Below are positions 46,265 through 57,273 of a DNA stretch of 64,000 nucleotides, one piece after another. Below the pieces are notes generated by a model. The model ran no database searches. It was not told where the DNA came from and was given only the letters and a program-made list of their open reading frames with translations. Origin of the DNA: Micropterix aruncella (lineage: Eukaryota; Arthropoda; Insecta; Lepidoptera; Micropterigidae); contig OX155972.1 in the NCBI GenBank assembly GCA_944548615.1, forward strand, positions 4,205,625 through 4,269,624, given 5' to 3'. The position numbers were made by a program, and so were the translations under genes. Position 1 is the first letter of the stretch; each line of letters begins with the position of its first letter.

Positions 46265-46946
46265 TTTGTTTGTTTTGTTTTCTACTCTTTATTGTGAAAT
46301 TTCACAATGGGCGAGTTTATTGACATATGACAATCTCTTACAACTAACCCTACTATGAAATGTTTATATGTATGTGTGCATGTAACATGTGTGTAAGTGT
46401 GTGTCTTGTTATTGCATTTCATCGACAGAGTTAAAAATGCAATTCCATTAATTTGAACGCAACGGATAATAGTGACCCAGACTGGAATCGAACCCGGGAC
46501 CTTACAATGTAAGATCAGGCGACCTAACCTTTGTCCCCTTTGTCTCCCGTATTTCATATAATGGACTATTAATCGCTTGAACAGTTTACATGAATAGCTT
46601 TTTTGTAAGCTTTTTGGTAATTTTTTGTGTTTGTATTTTTTTGTTTTTTAACATGTATCTTTGGTACAAAATAAATAATATTGTTTATAATCTCAATGTA
46701 AAATTTCATTTTCATTTGTTTTTTGTTCTTTTTTTTCTATAATATTAAATTTGCTAAAAAATTTATATATAAATAAGATATAATAACGGAGATATGTACT
46801 GTACACATTATAGATAGATAGTGTTAACATATAATTAGTCATAGTTTTATTGTTATCTTTTGTATTTTTTATGTCTAAACGCTGTTTGTTAACCAAATAA
46901 AAATAAAAAAAAAAAAAATAACCACTACGCCGCCGGACCGTGTAAA
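46265..46946 (-). mobile_element. tRNA-derived SINE, split by a later insertion
   Basis: The minus strand gives a tRNA-like head with a B box of the form GGTCCCGGGTTCGATTCC and a body ending in an AAAC-rich tail. It matches the second copy at 47310-47580 over most of its length. The head is interrupted after CCTAACC at 46529 and resumes at 46924 with ACTACGCCGCCGGACC, the expected A-box side. It is transcribed opposite to Nox. Confidence 0.75.
46530..46918 (+). mobile_element. A-tailed insertion inside the SINE
   Basis: These 389 bp interrupt the SINE head. They end in an A-rich tail (AAATAAAAATAAAAAAA) and are flanked by the five bases TAACC on both sides (46525-46529 and 46919-46923), so they look like a 5'-truncated retrotransposon 3' end inserted after the SINE. 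No protein could be read. Confidence 0.65.
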
Positions 46947-47156
46947 CCTTAGCTCTATTTAACAAGATCTAAGGACTACTTTATTTTACAAAATCATCCA
47001 GATATACAAAACTTTGTATTTGTATAATTCCAGTACGACATAAATTAATGAGTTAAACTTTTATATTATTACTTCTTTGCACAAGCTTCTTTGCAATTAA
47101 TTGCTATAAGAGCTTTGTGTACACATTTCATATAAAAATGCTCATTTTTGTTTTAG

Positions 47157-47277
47157 GCCAAGAACAGGATTTGATAAAGGAAACATCGAATGGCTGGAGC
47201 AACTCTTCAGGGAAACAGTTGGAAACGAAAAAGAAATACGCAGAGAAGACTTTCAAAAGATTGTTATATCAAAAAAT
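47157..47277 (+). CDS. Nox: Nox exon d: degenerate EF-hand partner
   Basis: The acceptor is TTGTTTTAG and the donor GTGAGT. The first G completes Arg from the previous exon and the exon ends in phase 0. The peptide runs from PRTGFDKGNIEWLEQLFRET to REDFQKIVISKN. The pattern helix, VGNEKEIRRED, helix resembles an EF-hand without usable ligands, paired with exon c. A tRNA-derived SINE lies about 30 bp downstream of its donor. Confidence 0.85.
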
Positions 47278-47309
47278 GTGAGTCACTGAAATTAATATAT
47301 TCAGCTCCT

Positions 47310-47580
47310 TTGTTTGTTTGTTTGTTTATACTCTTTTTTGTGAAATTTCACAAAAGGCGGGTTTATTGTAATACGACAAACCCTACTATGAAATGGTTTT
47401 ATATAGGTGTGCGTGTAACATGTGTGTTAGTGTGTGTCTTGTTATTGCATTCGATCGACAGAATTGAAACGCAATTCCGTTAATTTTATTCCAAAATAAA
47501 ATGGTAATCCAGCCGGGAACCGAACCCGGGACCTTACAAATTAAGATCATGCGACCTAACCACTGTGCCGCCGGGCCGTG
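47310..47580 (-). mobile_element. tRNA-derived SINE, complete-looking
   Basis: Read on the minus strand it begins ACGGCCCGGCGGCACAGTGG (A box, about 47555-47569 on +), followed by a B box GGTCCCGGGTTCGGTTCCC (about 47515-47533), a body with TGTAATAACAAGACACAC-like sequence, and an AAAC tail at the left. The box spacing fits an internal Pol III promoter. The tRNA fold is degenerate, so this is not a working tRNA gene. Confidence 0.78.
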
Positions 47581-47582
47581 TG

Positions 47583-48632
47583 TGTTCCCTTGCCGCTTAC
47601 TGGTGTGATCTTCTCATCTCTGTTATTTGACTACCGATATCTAAGATTTTCAGCGCAATCTGGTCAGTAACTGAGCGTAAAATTAACGCAGATTTTTTGG
47701 CAAATGCTTCCATTTTAGGGATAATTCGAAAATGTTCCATCATCTTCATCTTCATCATCAGCGCGGATTCGCCCACCGTTTGGCATACGCCTCTCCAATC
47801 ACTCTCCATCCGGATCGGTTATCCGTTTCCCTCATCCAGACAGGTCCAGCTGTCTCCTTGATATCATAACGTTGTACTGTTCGTCATGATTGGAGGTATT
47901 TAGCCCGATACCCGCCACGTCGGCCATACGTCTTGCCGAGCTCCACACTTTCAGGAAAATATTTCCATTTCCTAGGCTTGTGGCAACCTGGTCGGGTTAC
48001 TTAACCGCCGAATTACACTATATTCACTAAATTTATTATTTAATTATTATTTATTGTTGATAAAATTTCAAAATATATGTTGACACTTAGAATTTAAATT
48101 TCGAAAATGTTTGAATGAGTCTAATGAGTTTATTTAACATTGTGATATCATGAGCAAGTTTAAACCGTAATGTCAAAATTTCAGTGCAATCAGTCATTTA
48201 TTAAGGGTTCAACCGTGGCTATAGGCATACCGAATAGGCAGATTGACAAACCGACATAAGTAATTAGAAAATATTTTTTTTTTGACACATCAAATTTTTG
48301 ATAATTTAGGTTTGTTTATTAAATTTTGATAATTTTATTATATTTATTTAATGTTAAGTAAAGTTTTCAACCACAATAACAACAGTAACAACTTGACAGC
48401 AAATAATCGCAAAGTTACAATTGTTTTGACTGGAGACTACTCGTCTCTCTCAGTACTCTTTAGACCTTACTCTAAAAGACTGTCTTTTTCGGAATTCTTT
48501 TTACAGAAAAAAATCTACTTCGAAAACACAGTGACAAATGCCTTCAAAGCTAGAGCTAGTAAACAAATTTTATTAAAAATCTAAAATGCATGGATATTAG
48601 GGGAGGATATTTTTTTATTTTTTTACATAATT
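47583..48632 (+). other. Nox intron sequence without recognised gene
   Basis: A moderately GC-rich stretch at about 47750-47990 and AT-rich flanks. The first part looks like an old repeat, but no protein or terminus could be identified. The rest holds nothing recognisable. Confidence 0.4.
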
Positions 48633-48805
48633 TATTGTAATATTAGAGTCCTGTCCACCCTAGAACGGGATAGTCCCAGTTGAGTGACAGAATCAAATAA
48701 GCAAAAGGTTAAGGTTTTGCCATTCGGTTCCTGTTATTTATGCCGTTGCAAAATCATGTTTTTACAGTAATTAATTCTCAAATAAATAAATAAATCGATT
48801 AATTA
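48633..48805 (+). repeat. Dispersed repeat shared with 39165-39325
   Basis: Both copies contain GTCCTGTCCACCCTAGAACG, then TAGTCCCAGTT, then AAATAAGCAAAAGGTTAAGG and TTCGGTTCCTGTTATTT, and both finish with an AAATA-type tail. This is a LINE 3' end or SINE-like unit of about 160 bp. The two copies differ at only a few positions. Confidence 0.7.
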
Positions 48806-48903
48806 AATATACATTTGTTATATACTTTTTTAGGTAATAAATTCCTTTAGAGAATTGCAAATTAATAGATAAGTAACTGTATTATTTCGACGTTTTTTTA
48901 CAG

Positions 48904-49054
48904 CCGTTTTTCACGGAAAGGGTGTTTCAAATATTCGACAAAGATAATTCAGGATCTATATCGCTTCAAGAGTTCATAGATGCTATGCATCAGTTCGCAG
49001 GCCAATCACCAGATGATAAGATACGATTTCTCTTCAAAGTATACGATCTTGATG
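48904..49054 (+). CDS. Nox: Nox exon e: canonical EF-hand and start of the next
   Basis: The acceptor is TTTTTTTACAG and the donor GTAAGT. It encodes PFFTERVFQIF, the loop DKDNSGSISLQE, FIDAMHQFAG, then SPDDKIRFLFKVYDLDG, where the next EF loop begins and is split by the intron after one base of the Gly codon. The loop is fully canonical. The block aligns without gaps to the first regulatory EF-hand region typical of Nox5, so it probably begins the conserved calcium module, with exons a-d upstream of it. Confidence 0.93.
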
Positions 49055-49269
49055 GTAAGTACAGCATAGTACACGCACACATAGGAAGCTCGTTGCACCT
49101 AGATTCAGACAAGCGATTTATAATTTTCAAAAATCTAAAATTACTATAATTTGAAGACAGAATATATAACCTACAACGCAACGTTTTGTAAACTAATGTG
49201 TCTCATAGCAATTATGTAAATACTATCAAAATGTCGAGGTATTAAAATAAAGATTTAATATAACCTATT

Positions 49270-50035
49270 TATAATCATATTCATATTCATTTTATTAGTA
49301 TACTGGTATACAAGTCAGATACAGATTAGCAAACATTCATACATATTAGCAAACAAACATTTTTTTTTATCGTAAAGAAAAGATAAAATAAACAAAACAA
49401 AACGAAGGAAAAAACACAATAATAATGTAAAAAGAAGAAATACAAGACAAAATGCAAAGAGATTATTAATTTTTTTGCCACCAAAGCATTTTAGACTTCA
49501 CTCGAGTAATATTCCTCCAGTTAGTAAAACGCCTTATCTGTCAGGTATCTCTTAAGGCGTCTCTTAAACACGTCAAGAGATTGCGCCTGCCTAATGTGCT
49601 CGCTGAGTTTGTTGCAAACCGCTGGGCCGGCGATATAGGCTAGCCTCTCCGACTTGGATAATGCATGACTTACCGAACGTAGCATGCTACGGGATCTTGT
49701 TGGATACTGATGATGCACACCATTCACTTCAAAATCGGCTAGATTTTTGCGAACGAACAGCGCTACTTCCATTATATAAATGGACGGCAGCGTCATGATG
49801 CAGAGATCTCTAAACAGAGGCCTAGCTGGCGTATCAAGCGCCACACGCGCTATTGTGCGGACTGCACGCTTTTGCATAACGAATGCCCTTTGCCGGTCGG
49901 CGGCTCGCCCCCATAACTCCGCGCCGTACGTTAGCAGTGAATAAACGTATGCAAAGTAACACATGCGCAGCGCGGATAAATCGAGAAATGAAGCGATGCG
50001 ATAGAGTGCATAGCACGCTCTTCCCAATTTATCAC
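49270..50035 (-). mobile_element. LINE reverse-transcriptase C-terminal third
   Basis: An intact minus-strand frame of 168 codons includes RMCYFAYVYSLLTYGAELWG, RAFVMQKRAVRTIARVAL and FKRRLKRYLTDKAFY followed by a stop, the thumb and C-terminal region of a jockey-type reverse transcriptase. The catalytic YADD region is absent because of 5' truncation near 50030. About 250 bp of 3' UTR follow to the left. It lies in a Nox intron, opposite strand, and is unusually well preserved. Confidence 0.85.
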
Positions 50036-50377
50036 ACCTACACTACATATAATAAATAATATACTATAAATAACTAACTTAAGCTAAATAATAAATAATA
50101 ACTAACTTATAACCAACTTTTTCTGTAAAGCTAATATATTTAGTTCATAGCAATCATAACATTTTTTTCAGCATATTTATCAATATAAAAATATTGGCTC
50201 AATATAAAATATTTATATATTTTTTGTCAGTTTTTCAATAAAAATTCGCTCGCCACTCTGAGGGTCAAAACAGTCACTGCTGCACATTGATCTTTCCGTT
50301 TTATTTTATTATCTAAAGTGGTAACAAAATATTTAGCAGTGGTTTATCTGATATTTTTATATTTTGTTAAAACAATG

Positions 50378-50476
50378 TTTAGGTTGAATGTTGGAGAACT
50401 ACATAATATACAACTCTGGAGAAGTATATTATAAATAGTTTTATCTAGATTTAATACGAGCCTGTTTCTTTTAAAC
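50378..50476 (+). repeat. 99-bp direct repeat, left copy
   Basis: From TTTAGGTTGAATGTTGGAGA to GTTTCTTTTAAAC. It matches 51714-51812 at 94 of 99 positions with no gaps, and the two copies exactly bracket a truncated LINE. Best read as an exceptionally long target-site duplication. Confidence 0.8.
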
Positions 50477-51713
50477 CAATGGGTTATCTCATTTTTTTTA
50501 AACCATGTTTAGTAGGCGATCGATCATCCGAATGGGTTAATCTAACAGCTGGAGTTCCACAAGGTGCGGTTCTGTCCCCGCTTCTTTTCTCAATTTTTAT
50601 AAATCCTATCTCCAACCAAGTTCGTGGACATACTCATCTGTATGCAGATGATGTCCAAATATATAATCATTTCTCTCCCGAAAACATCAATGCCTCTATC
50701 GCCATCATGAACTCTGATCTTCAGGCCATTTGTGAATGGTGTGCGCTGATGGGTCTCCTAATCAACCCTTTGAAATCCCAGGCTATACTCATTGGAGGTC
50801 GTAAATTGCTCTCCAGAGTAAATGTAAAATCCCTTCCGCTTTTAAAACTAAACGATATCACCATACCATTGTCGCAAAAAGTGAAAGATCTTGGTCAAAT
50901 TATCGATGAACATTTCTCCTGGCAACCACACGTGGACGAGTAAGTCGTAAAATATTTGCTAGTTTTCACCCTCTGCAAACACTCAGAAGATTTCTTCCTA
51001 TGGACACAAAAAAATCTCTTGCACAGTCTCTCCTCTTGCCTCTCCTTGACGATGCAGATGTGGCTTATCTCGATTTATCAGAGGAACTGCTCAACAAACT
51101 TGAACGTTTGCAAAATGTATGCATACGATTCATCTTCGGTCTACGTAAGTATGATCATGTGTCCGACTATAGGGCACAGTTAAAGTGGTTGCCAATACGC
51201 CAAAGAAGAAATCTTCATATACTGGCTCTCCTATATCGTGTACTCACCCAATTAACACCATCCTATATCCAGGAGCTTTTTGAACCACTAAGTTCCCACG
51301 GTCTCGTACTTCGGTCAGCCTCTGACAGTTTATTAAAAATTCCGAGTCATAATAGTGATTTCTATTCCTATTCTTTCTGTGTCCATGATGCAAGACTCGG
51401 GAACGATCTCCCAGCAAATATACGAAACTCGCCTTCTTTACCATCGTTTAAGACTCACCTTAAGGATTACTACCTTTCTAAGAAGTAACCAGTTCTTCCC
51501 TTTCTCTCCTGTTCCTCTCCCAATTTCCTCTCCTCGGGCATTATTAGTCTTAAATTCTTCCACTTGTCTGTATGTTATATAATCATCTTTATTTTCACAA
51601 TGCGCGCATGTACCACTATGTTTAGGTTAGCTGTAAGACATTGCCATGTGGCAATAAGCTCGCCTTTTTTGTATACTTATTAAGTGCAAATAAAGAGTTT
51701 ATTATTATTATTA
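50477..51713 (+). mobile_element. 5'-truncated LINE with RT catalytic motifs, frameshifted
   Basis: The first frame (about 50479-50943) has [20 protein letters not shown] and the catalytic [10 protein letters not shown], then [15 protein letters not shown] and [14 protein letters not shown]. After a frame change near 50943 the second frame (to 51488) continues with LERLQNVCIRFIFGLRKYDH, WLPIRQRRNLHILALLYRVL and FKTHLKDYYLSKK then a stop. The 3' UTR has GGCAATAAGCTCGCCTTTT and ends in a TTA repeat. Related copies occur near 12665-13258 and, reversed, at 56620-57200. It is on the same strand as Nox, inside an intron. Confidence 0.88.
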
Positions 51714-51812
51714 TTTAGGTTGAACGTTGGAAAACTACATAATATACAACGCTGGAGAAGTATATTATAAATAGTCTTATCTAGATTTAATACGAGCCTG
51801 TTTCCTTTAAAC
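51714..51812 (+). repeat. 99-bp direct repeat, right copy
   Basis: Right partner of the duplication described at 50378-50476. It starts immediately after the LINE's TTA tail. Confidence 0.8.
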
Positions 51813-52074
51813 GGAGAATCAAGTAACTCTATAGCGGCATTGGTTTCGTAGGCGATAGCCCTGTGTGTATTGATGCCAATAACTCTATTGGTGTCATCGG
51901 GGAAAAAAGGCTATATTTTTATGTATATTAGAAAAGATTGGGCATCAGAACCGACCCCTATGATACACCGCATGTTATATTTACATAGAGGTAGGCAATA
52001 AATTGTGTCAGACTGATGTTTAATTTCGGCTACCTGACATCTGCACCCTGAAACTTCATGCATTTGACTCTCAG
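51813..52074 (+). other. Nox intron remainder before exon f
   Basis: Unremarkable intron sequence ending in the TTTGACTCTCAG acceptor. The pyrimidine tract is short (ATTTGACTCTC). Confidence 0.5.
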
Positions 52075-52285
52075 GCGACGGTCTCATCCAGCACCGGGAA
52101 CTGCAACACGTGATGCGAGCTTGCATGGAGGAAAACGGCATGAGCTTCAGCGACGAGCAATTGGCGGATTTGACATCGGCAATGTTTGAAGACGCCGATG
52201 CAGAGCATCGTGGAGCGATCACGTATGAGGCCTTAAAGAACCAGCTGGAGAAACACGGAGGACTGCTGGAAAACCTCTCTATAAG
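52075..52285 (+). CDS. Nox: Nox exon f: EF-hand loop completed, plus last degenerate EF-hand
   Basis: The acceptor is TTTGACTCTCAG and the donor GTAGAC. It completes the canonical loop DLDGDGLIQHRE, continues with LQHVMRACMEENGMSFSDEQ and then the last hand, where DAEHRGAITYEA occupies the loop register. In that loop position 5 is Arg and position 12 is Ala, so the usual calcium ligands are missing. The exon ends with LENLSI and a split Ser codon, leading into the linker before the membrane domain. Confidence 0.92.
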
Positions 52286-53031
52286 GTAGACTTTTAATTG
52301 AGCTTTTTACTATAGAGTGCTTTATGTAATACCAAACCTATGGATTGTAATACCAAACCTATGGTATACAAGCCAAGGTTGGTTAGTGAAATGTTAGGAG
52401 GCACCAACGACTCAGCCGTCTGTAAAACATTCTAGTTCAAGTAATTTATTTTTTTAATTGTTCCGATTATTCGTCTTTGGTAGGATTTTTTTACAATTTA
52501 ATTTAATTTAAAGCAATTCACAAATATTATATTATGAGACTAAATTACTTAATACACAGCTATAGAGATTATACTAAGTTACTATTCAAATTAAAATTCT
52601 TTATTTATCAAAAATCATAGATATAAATACATATTAAATAAACCTAACCTAACTGGAACGCACGAGACGTCCGCACTGAGATAGGCTCATATACGTATAA
52701 TTAAATATACTAATACTATATTGTGGTTACTGTCCGAAGTAGCCTAACTATGCAAATCTTATGTTTGGGTGGAAATTCTAAAAACAAATAGTTGCATTAA
52801 ATAGCGTGTGAATGCTTTTAAAAAATCTTTAACGTTAACAAAAAAGTATTTATTACATAGTTAAAAATAAATAAAAAGAAAATTACAGCAAATAAAAAAT
52901 AAAAATCAGAATTATAATTCGTCTTTATTTCATATTATTTTAAGCTTTTCCATCAGACTAGGTAGTTTCCCTGCATAGAGCTTATCAAGTGCATGTGTTC
53001 CAAGAATATCTCTACTATCCTTAATTTCCAG
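52286..53031 (+). other. Short Nox intron without recognised element
   Basis: The shortest intron at 746 bp. AT-rich; no transposon terminus or ORF recognised. A short direct duplication around ACCAAACCTATGG occurs near 52332-52363. Confidence 0.5.
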
Positions 53032-53261
53032 CATAGACCGATGGTTAGTGCCCCCAAAACCTACGAAGACTCCGCCATCATCAACCTTAGGAAGGCTGAT
53101 GGCTCTACGCCCTTACCAACTGTCTAAGCCGTACGTCAAGAACAATTACGTCTATCTGATCTTCTTGGCGGCCTTCGTCATCGTGAACGTGGGCTTGTTT
53201 ATATCAAGAGCTATCCAGTACAGGGAATCGCATGGGTTCGTCATCATTGCCAGAGCTTGTG
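53032..53261 (+). CDS. Nox: Nox exon g: linker and first transmembrane helix
   Basis: The acceptor is CTTAATTTCCAG and the donor GTACGT. It begins in phase with Ser-Ile-Asp-Arg-Trp. A Pro/Lys/Thr-rich linker (VPPKPTKTPPSSTLGRL) precedes a basic patch and the hydrophobic helix YVYLIFLAAFVIVNVGLFI, the first helix of the ferric-reductase-like domain. It ends with IARACG, the Gly codon split. A truncated LINE starts within about 20-30 bp after the donor. Confidence 0.92.
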
Positions 53262-53279
53262 GTACGTATTGCATTTTCT

Positions 53280-53821
53280 TTTAATAATATCCCATCGCGC
53301 CGAACTCGTCACCCAAGGGTATTCAATGTACCCAGACTCCATACAAATCAAGCAAGGAATTCAACTCTGCATCGAATTATGGAAGCCTACGACGAATCGT
53401 TTCAGGAGCTTGACATTTTCTCAATGAGCAAAAACGAATTTATCAGAGCGGTAATAGACCACACCTTAAAAGCTTGAACAGACACATACCTGTGCAGAAT
53501 CACACACTCTCATATATACACAACTGACACATACACGTAGATGTACTTACACACACCCATTAAACACACATTACAATCACACACATAAGCACACTCATCC
53601 TACTCTATCGTACACACTCAGAAATCGAGAGAACATGATAATATAACATAATATATAAATATTATTACACATCACGCACATTAACTGTATATTACCAGGA
53701 GACTATTTTGGCCGTAATATTGTTATTATTATTTATTAACTTAAGACCTGTGCGCTGTTTTTCTCTTTTGTTGGAATAAAAAATAAAATAAATAAAATAA
53801 ATAAAATAATAATAATAAAAA
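53280..53821 (+). mobile_element. LINE ORF2 C-terminal tail just after a Nox donor site
   Basis: A short frame with SRRTRHPRVFNVPRLHTNQA, SFQELDIFSMSKNEFIRAVI and a stop at about 53477 matches the last 60 codons of a CR1/jockey reverse transcriptase. A CA-rich 3' UTR and an AAATA/AAT tail (about 53777-53820) follow. The 5' junction is within roughly 20-30 bp of the exon g donor, so the insertion came close to destroying it without doing so. Confidence 0.78.
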
Positions 53822-55417
53822 ACTATTTATTCGAACTTAAAATAAAATAAAATACAAAATTGCTACATGGCATTATCTTACAATTAACCTAATTACAGTA
53901 CAGTAGTGCATACGCGCGTTTTGGATTTAAACATTATTAGTCTGCAAAAATACTGTAATGTTAAAATCTGAATCGATGACCAACGATGTAGCGATGTCCG
54001 GCTCCTAAGGATCCACGATTATTGTTATCCAATCCTAAGGACCAACGATATAATGATATCCGGCTTTAATTGCCGAACTCACCGCGTCTGCTACTACACA
54101 TAATATATTCAGTCGCGGTGTTAATGGCCTACAGGCGAATCGAACCCACTGTACAGGCCGGCGGTGACGTCGCGCGGTGTGGTCGAGATCCTCTTCGGTA
54201 AGCAGTCGGGTGGAGGAGGTTCCACTCGGTGCTGTTCTGCAGTGCGGGATCAAAAGTGCGGGTTGTTCAGACGTTCGCTCGGGTCTCGGTAAATCCGGCT
54301 GTAGGTAGTATTTCCTAGGATATGCTCTCGAGGTTTTTTCGGATGATAAAAAATAAGTACTCGTCCACGATTATATAAAAAGCTTTTGTGCAATTTTAAT
54401 GTTTATTTCCACTTTAAATGTAACTAATTTCACTATGAATTTACACTTATATTTTAAGAAAATGCTTTATCAGACTCATAATAAATCGGGTCTTATACAG
54501 TTTTTTAGGATATTCTTCTGTGAGAATAACCGAAAATTTCATTAATGCACTTAACTCGTTGGACATATGTTTACACAAATACACAAGAAGATTACAAGAA
54601 GAAATCACAAGAAAACTAAAATTCACAAATAATAGCCTTACGTAAATGTGCCCAACGGTTGACGCACTTTTCTTCTTACTTGGAGGCTGGTAGACTGCTC
54701 TATCAGATGCACGATGACTCCTGCCAGTGCTCGATGAACTCTGAAATTCTCCAATTGAGTATATCAGTCTACGAGCCTGCCTTAATTATTATAATTAGGC
54801 CCGTGACGTCTGCCACTCGGCATGTTTTCAGCCGCATTGTGGGGTTTCTCGTTACTAACCGGCCCATTGGCACGGTTTGCAGTGTGTGGCGTCGCTGGGC
54901 TGAGCGCCCTGCGGCAGGATTCCGGTTTTTGCAGATTTTTTACTTGTTGTAAAAAACTGGTTCCAGGAAGTCAAGTTTGGTGATCAGAAATTCTGAAATT
55001 CTCAAATTCAGAAGATCTGAAATTCTCGGTGTTAGTCATCCCTTATATACGGGTTTCCCGGCTGGGCCGAGGGGTTGGGTGATATTACGACCCTCTCGCG
55101 CGCGGCCGCTGCCGTTTGTTACAATGATATTTGAATATAATTTTACGTATTATTTCCTTAAAGTTTAGAATGTACATATGAACTTAAACTTTAGCTTATA
55201 TTATCTTATGATTATTTATTTGTATTTTTAATAATCATTTTTTATTATTATGTCCTATTTATGGTAAATAATCGTGACTACAAGTTCTGGGCCGATTTTG
55301 TTCGGACCTAGACTAGAAATTAACTTAAATTATTTTACACATTTTAGCGGCAATTTTCTTGATATCTGTAATTCAATATTTAAGTTGGCGAATTTTAAAG
55401 TATAAGTCACTCGTTTG
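53822..55417 (+). other. Nox intron sequence, unclassified
   Basis: Contains a GC-richer patch (about 54030-54300) with TCGCGCGGTGTGGTCGAGAT-like sequence and another (about 54790-55120). Both may be old repeats, but neither has a recognisable ORF or terminus. Confidence 0.4.
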
Positions 55418-56222
55418 TAGTGATGGGCGTGATTTTCAATTTTAAATCACGCAACAATCACGTTACTGGTATTTTTTCACGCGTGATAATAACTGCTACT
55501 CGTGATTTTCGTGATTGTACTGAAATGTACTGTGAAACGTTAAGTAACAAAGTTCCGTCAATGTGATAACTGATAACAGAAACGCGCATTATATTTGCTT
55601 AATATTTATTAGTAATTAGAAGAATTAGCGTTCAGAAAGATTATCTCTCTCGCTCTTTTGGTGCTAAGCCGAGTTCGTCTTTCTGAAATAATGTTATTTT
55701 ATTGCTTTAACAAATCATGAGCAAACTCATTTACACGAACGATTACGACACGAGCGATAACAGTGTCCAAATTCATGCGATAACAGTGTCCAAATTCACG
55801 TTACGTACGAAATGAACGCGCCACTCATCAGTCATCGTCCAACCGGCGCGGGCGTTCGCCCAGAACGAACGGCAGATCACTGATCCACTGATCATATCAC
55901 TGATCCACTGATCGCCGATCACATCTAGTGATCTAAGAATGAAAGAAACCAAATGAACGGTTCAATTAGGCGCTCACCGATCATCGTTCAGTGGCGCGAC
56001 GCGCGGTCGTTCGACGGCGATCAGTGAGAACGGCCAATCACTGATCATATAATCACTGATCAGTGGTCGGTCGCGTCGTAGCGGCGCCGAGTGATGGCAA
56101 CGCGGTGCTGTTCGTAGCCGTGATTCAAATAGCATGTTCTTTCAAATTCTCGTAACGCGTTCTTCGTGATTGCAAATATCACACGTTATTGTTATTGCTA
56201 TTCGTGATCACACCCATCACTA
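55418..56222 (+). mobile_element. Non-autonomous hAT element, copy A
   Basis: It begins TAGTGATGGGCGTGATTTTC and ends GTGATCACACCCATCACTA, short terminal inverted repeats of hAT type. It is flanked by the identical 8-mer CTCGTTTG at 55410-55417 and 56223-56230, the target duplication length of hAT elements. The interior is rich in GATCACTGATC-type palindromes and has no transposase ORF. A second copy in opposite orientation lies at 58723-59487. Confidence 0.92.
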
Positions 56223-56230
56223 CTCGTTTG

Positions 56231-56619
56231 TACCTGTCTTTTCGAGGGTGTTTACCCTTTTCGAAGGACGGATGTATTTAACGTTCGGCAATGGGCAGCT
56301 TAACCTTTTTTTAAGTGGTGCATCTCGGGGTGAGTTTTTCTGCTCCTCTTAATGCATGCGACTGTGTTAGTTTGCCAAAATTCCTTTGTTCTCGTTCAAG
56401 GGGTTGTTTTCAAGTCTGCATGTTGTTACGAAATTTTAGCGTTTTGTCTGTAAAATTTCCACGTGTGGTTAAAAATATCCATTAGCGTACCCCTTTAGTA
56501 AACCTAATCCGGGTGCAAGTATATTATTTGCATAGTGCACTTACTGCCATAAATAAATATATTTGTTTGGGGATTCGATGCGTTGGAATTTTAGGTGTGT
56601 AGAAACAATTTTTGTTATG
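56231..56619 (+). other. Nox intron sequence without recognised feature
   Basis: About 390 bp between hAT copy A and a reversed LINE fragment; nothing recognisable. Confidence 0.5.
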
Positions 56620-57200
56620 ATGTTTATCATCATCATCTTTTCTTCCCGCAACAAATACTATTATAATTACTATACTTAAAATTAAGAACGCCCGGAAAGA
56701 GGAAATTGGGAGAGGAAGGAGAGAGAAAGGGAAGAACTGATTACTTCTTAGAAAATAAGTACCTACTTTTTGAAGTGACTTTTTGAGGTGGCAATTCTAA
56801 CGAAGTCAGTTTCTTGTATTTGCTCTTGCACCAAGAGTAGGAGAAGAAATTAGTCTTATGACAAGGAATTTTGAGTAAATTGTCAAAGCCTGACTGATGT
56901 ACGAGACCGTGGGAATTTAACGGTTCGAAAAACTCGTTGAGATAGTATGGTGTTGATTAGGCGAGTACATGATACAGGAGAGCAAGTATATGAACATTTC
57001 TCCTTTGGCGTACTGGCAACCACTGTGTACTGGTAACCACTGACACGTTATCATACTTGCGTAGACCGAGAGATGAATCGTATGCATACATTTTGCAATC
57101 GTTCAAGTTTGTTGAGTAGTTACTCTGATAAATCGATATAAGCCACATCTGCATAGTCAAGAAAAGGTATCAGTATTCCATCACTGCAACCAAGACAACG
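56620..57200 (-). mobile_element. Decayed LINE fragment, reversed relative to Nox
   Basis: The minus strand reads LGLRKYDNVS and QWLPVRQRRNVHILALLYHV in changing frames, and its 3' part carries the same AAGTAATCAGTTCTTCCCTT and CTCCCAATTTCCTCT stretches as the LINE ending at 51713. It is a second, more damaged member of that family, ending only about 75 bp before the exon h acceptor. Confidence 0.75.
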
Positions 57201-57273
57201 ACTCCGTCTGTGTATAGCTGCCCAAAGGGAAATACTTTGTATTAACATGGTTGTGCTATTTTATATTTTCCAG

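Noticed and set aside
46490..46946. True tRNA gene on the minus strand
   Set aside because: A and B boxes are present, but the cloverleaf is broken and the body and tail match a dispersed SINE.
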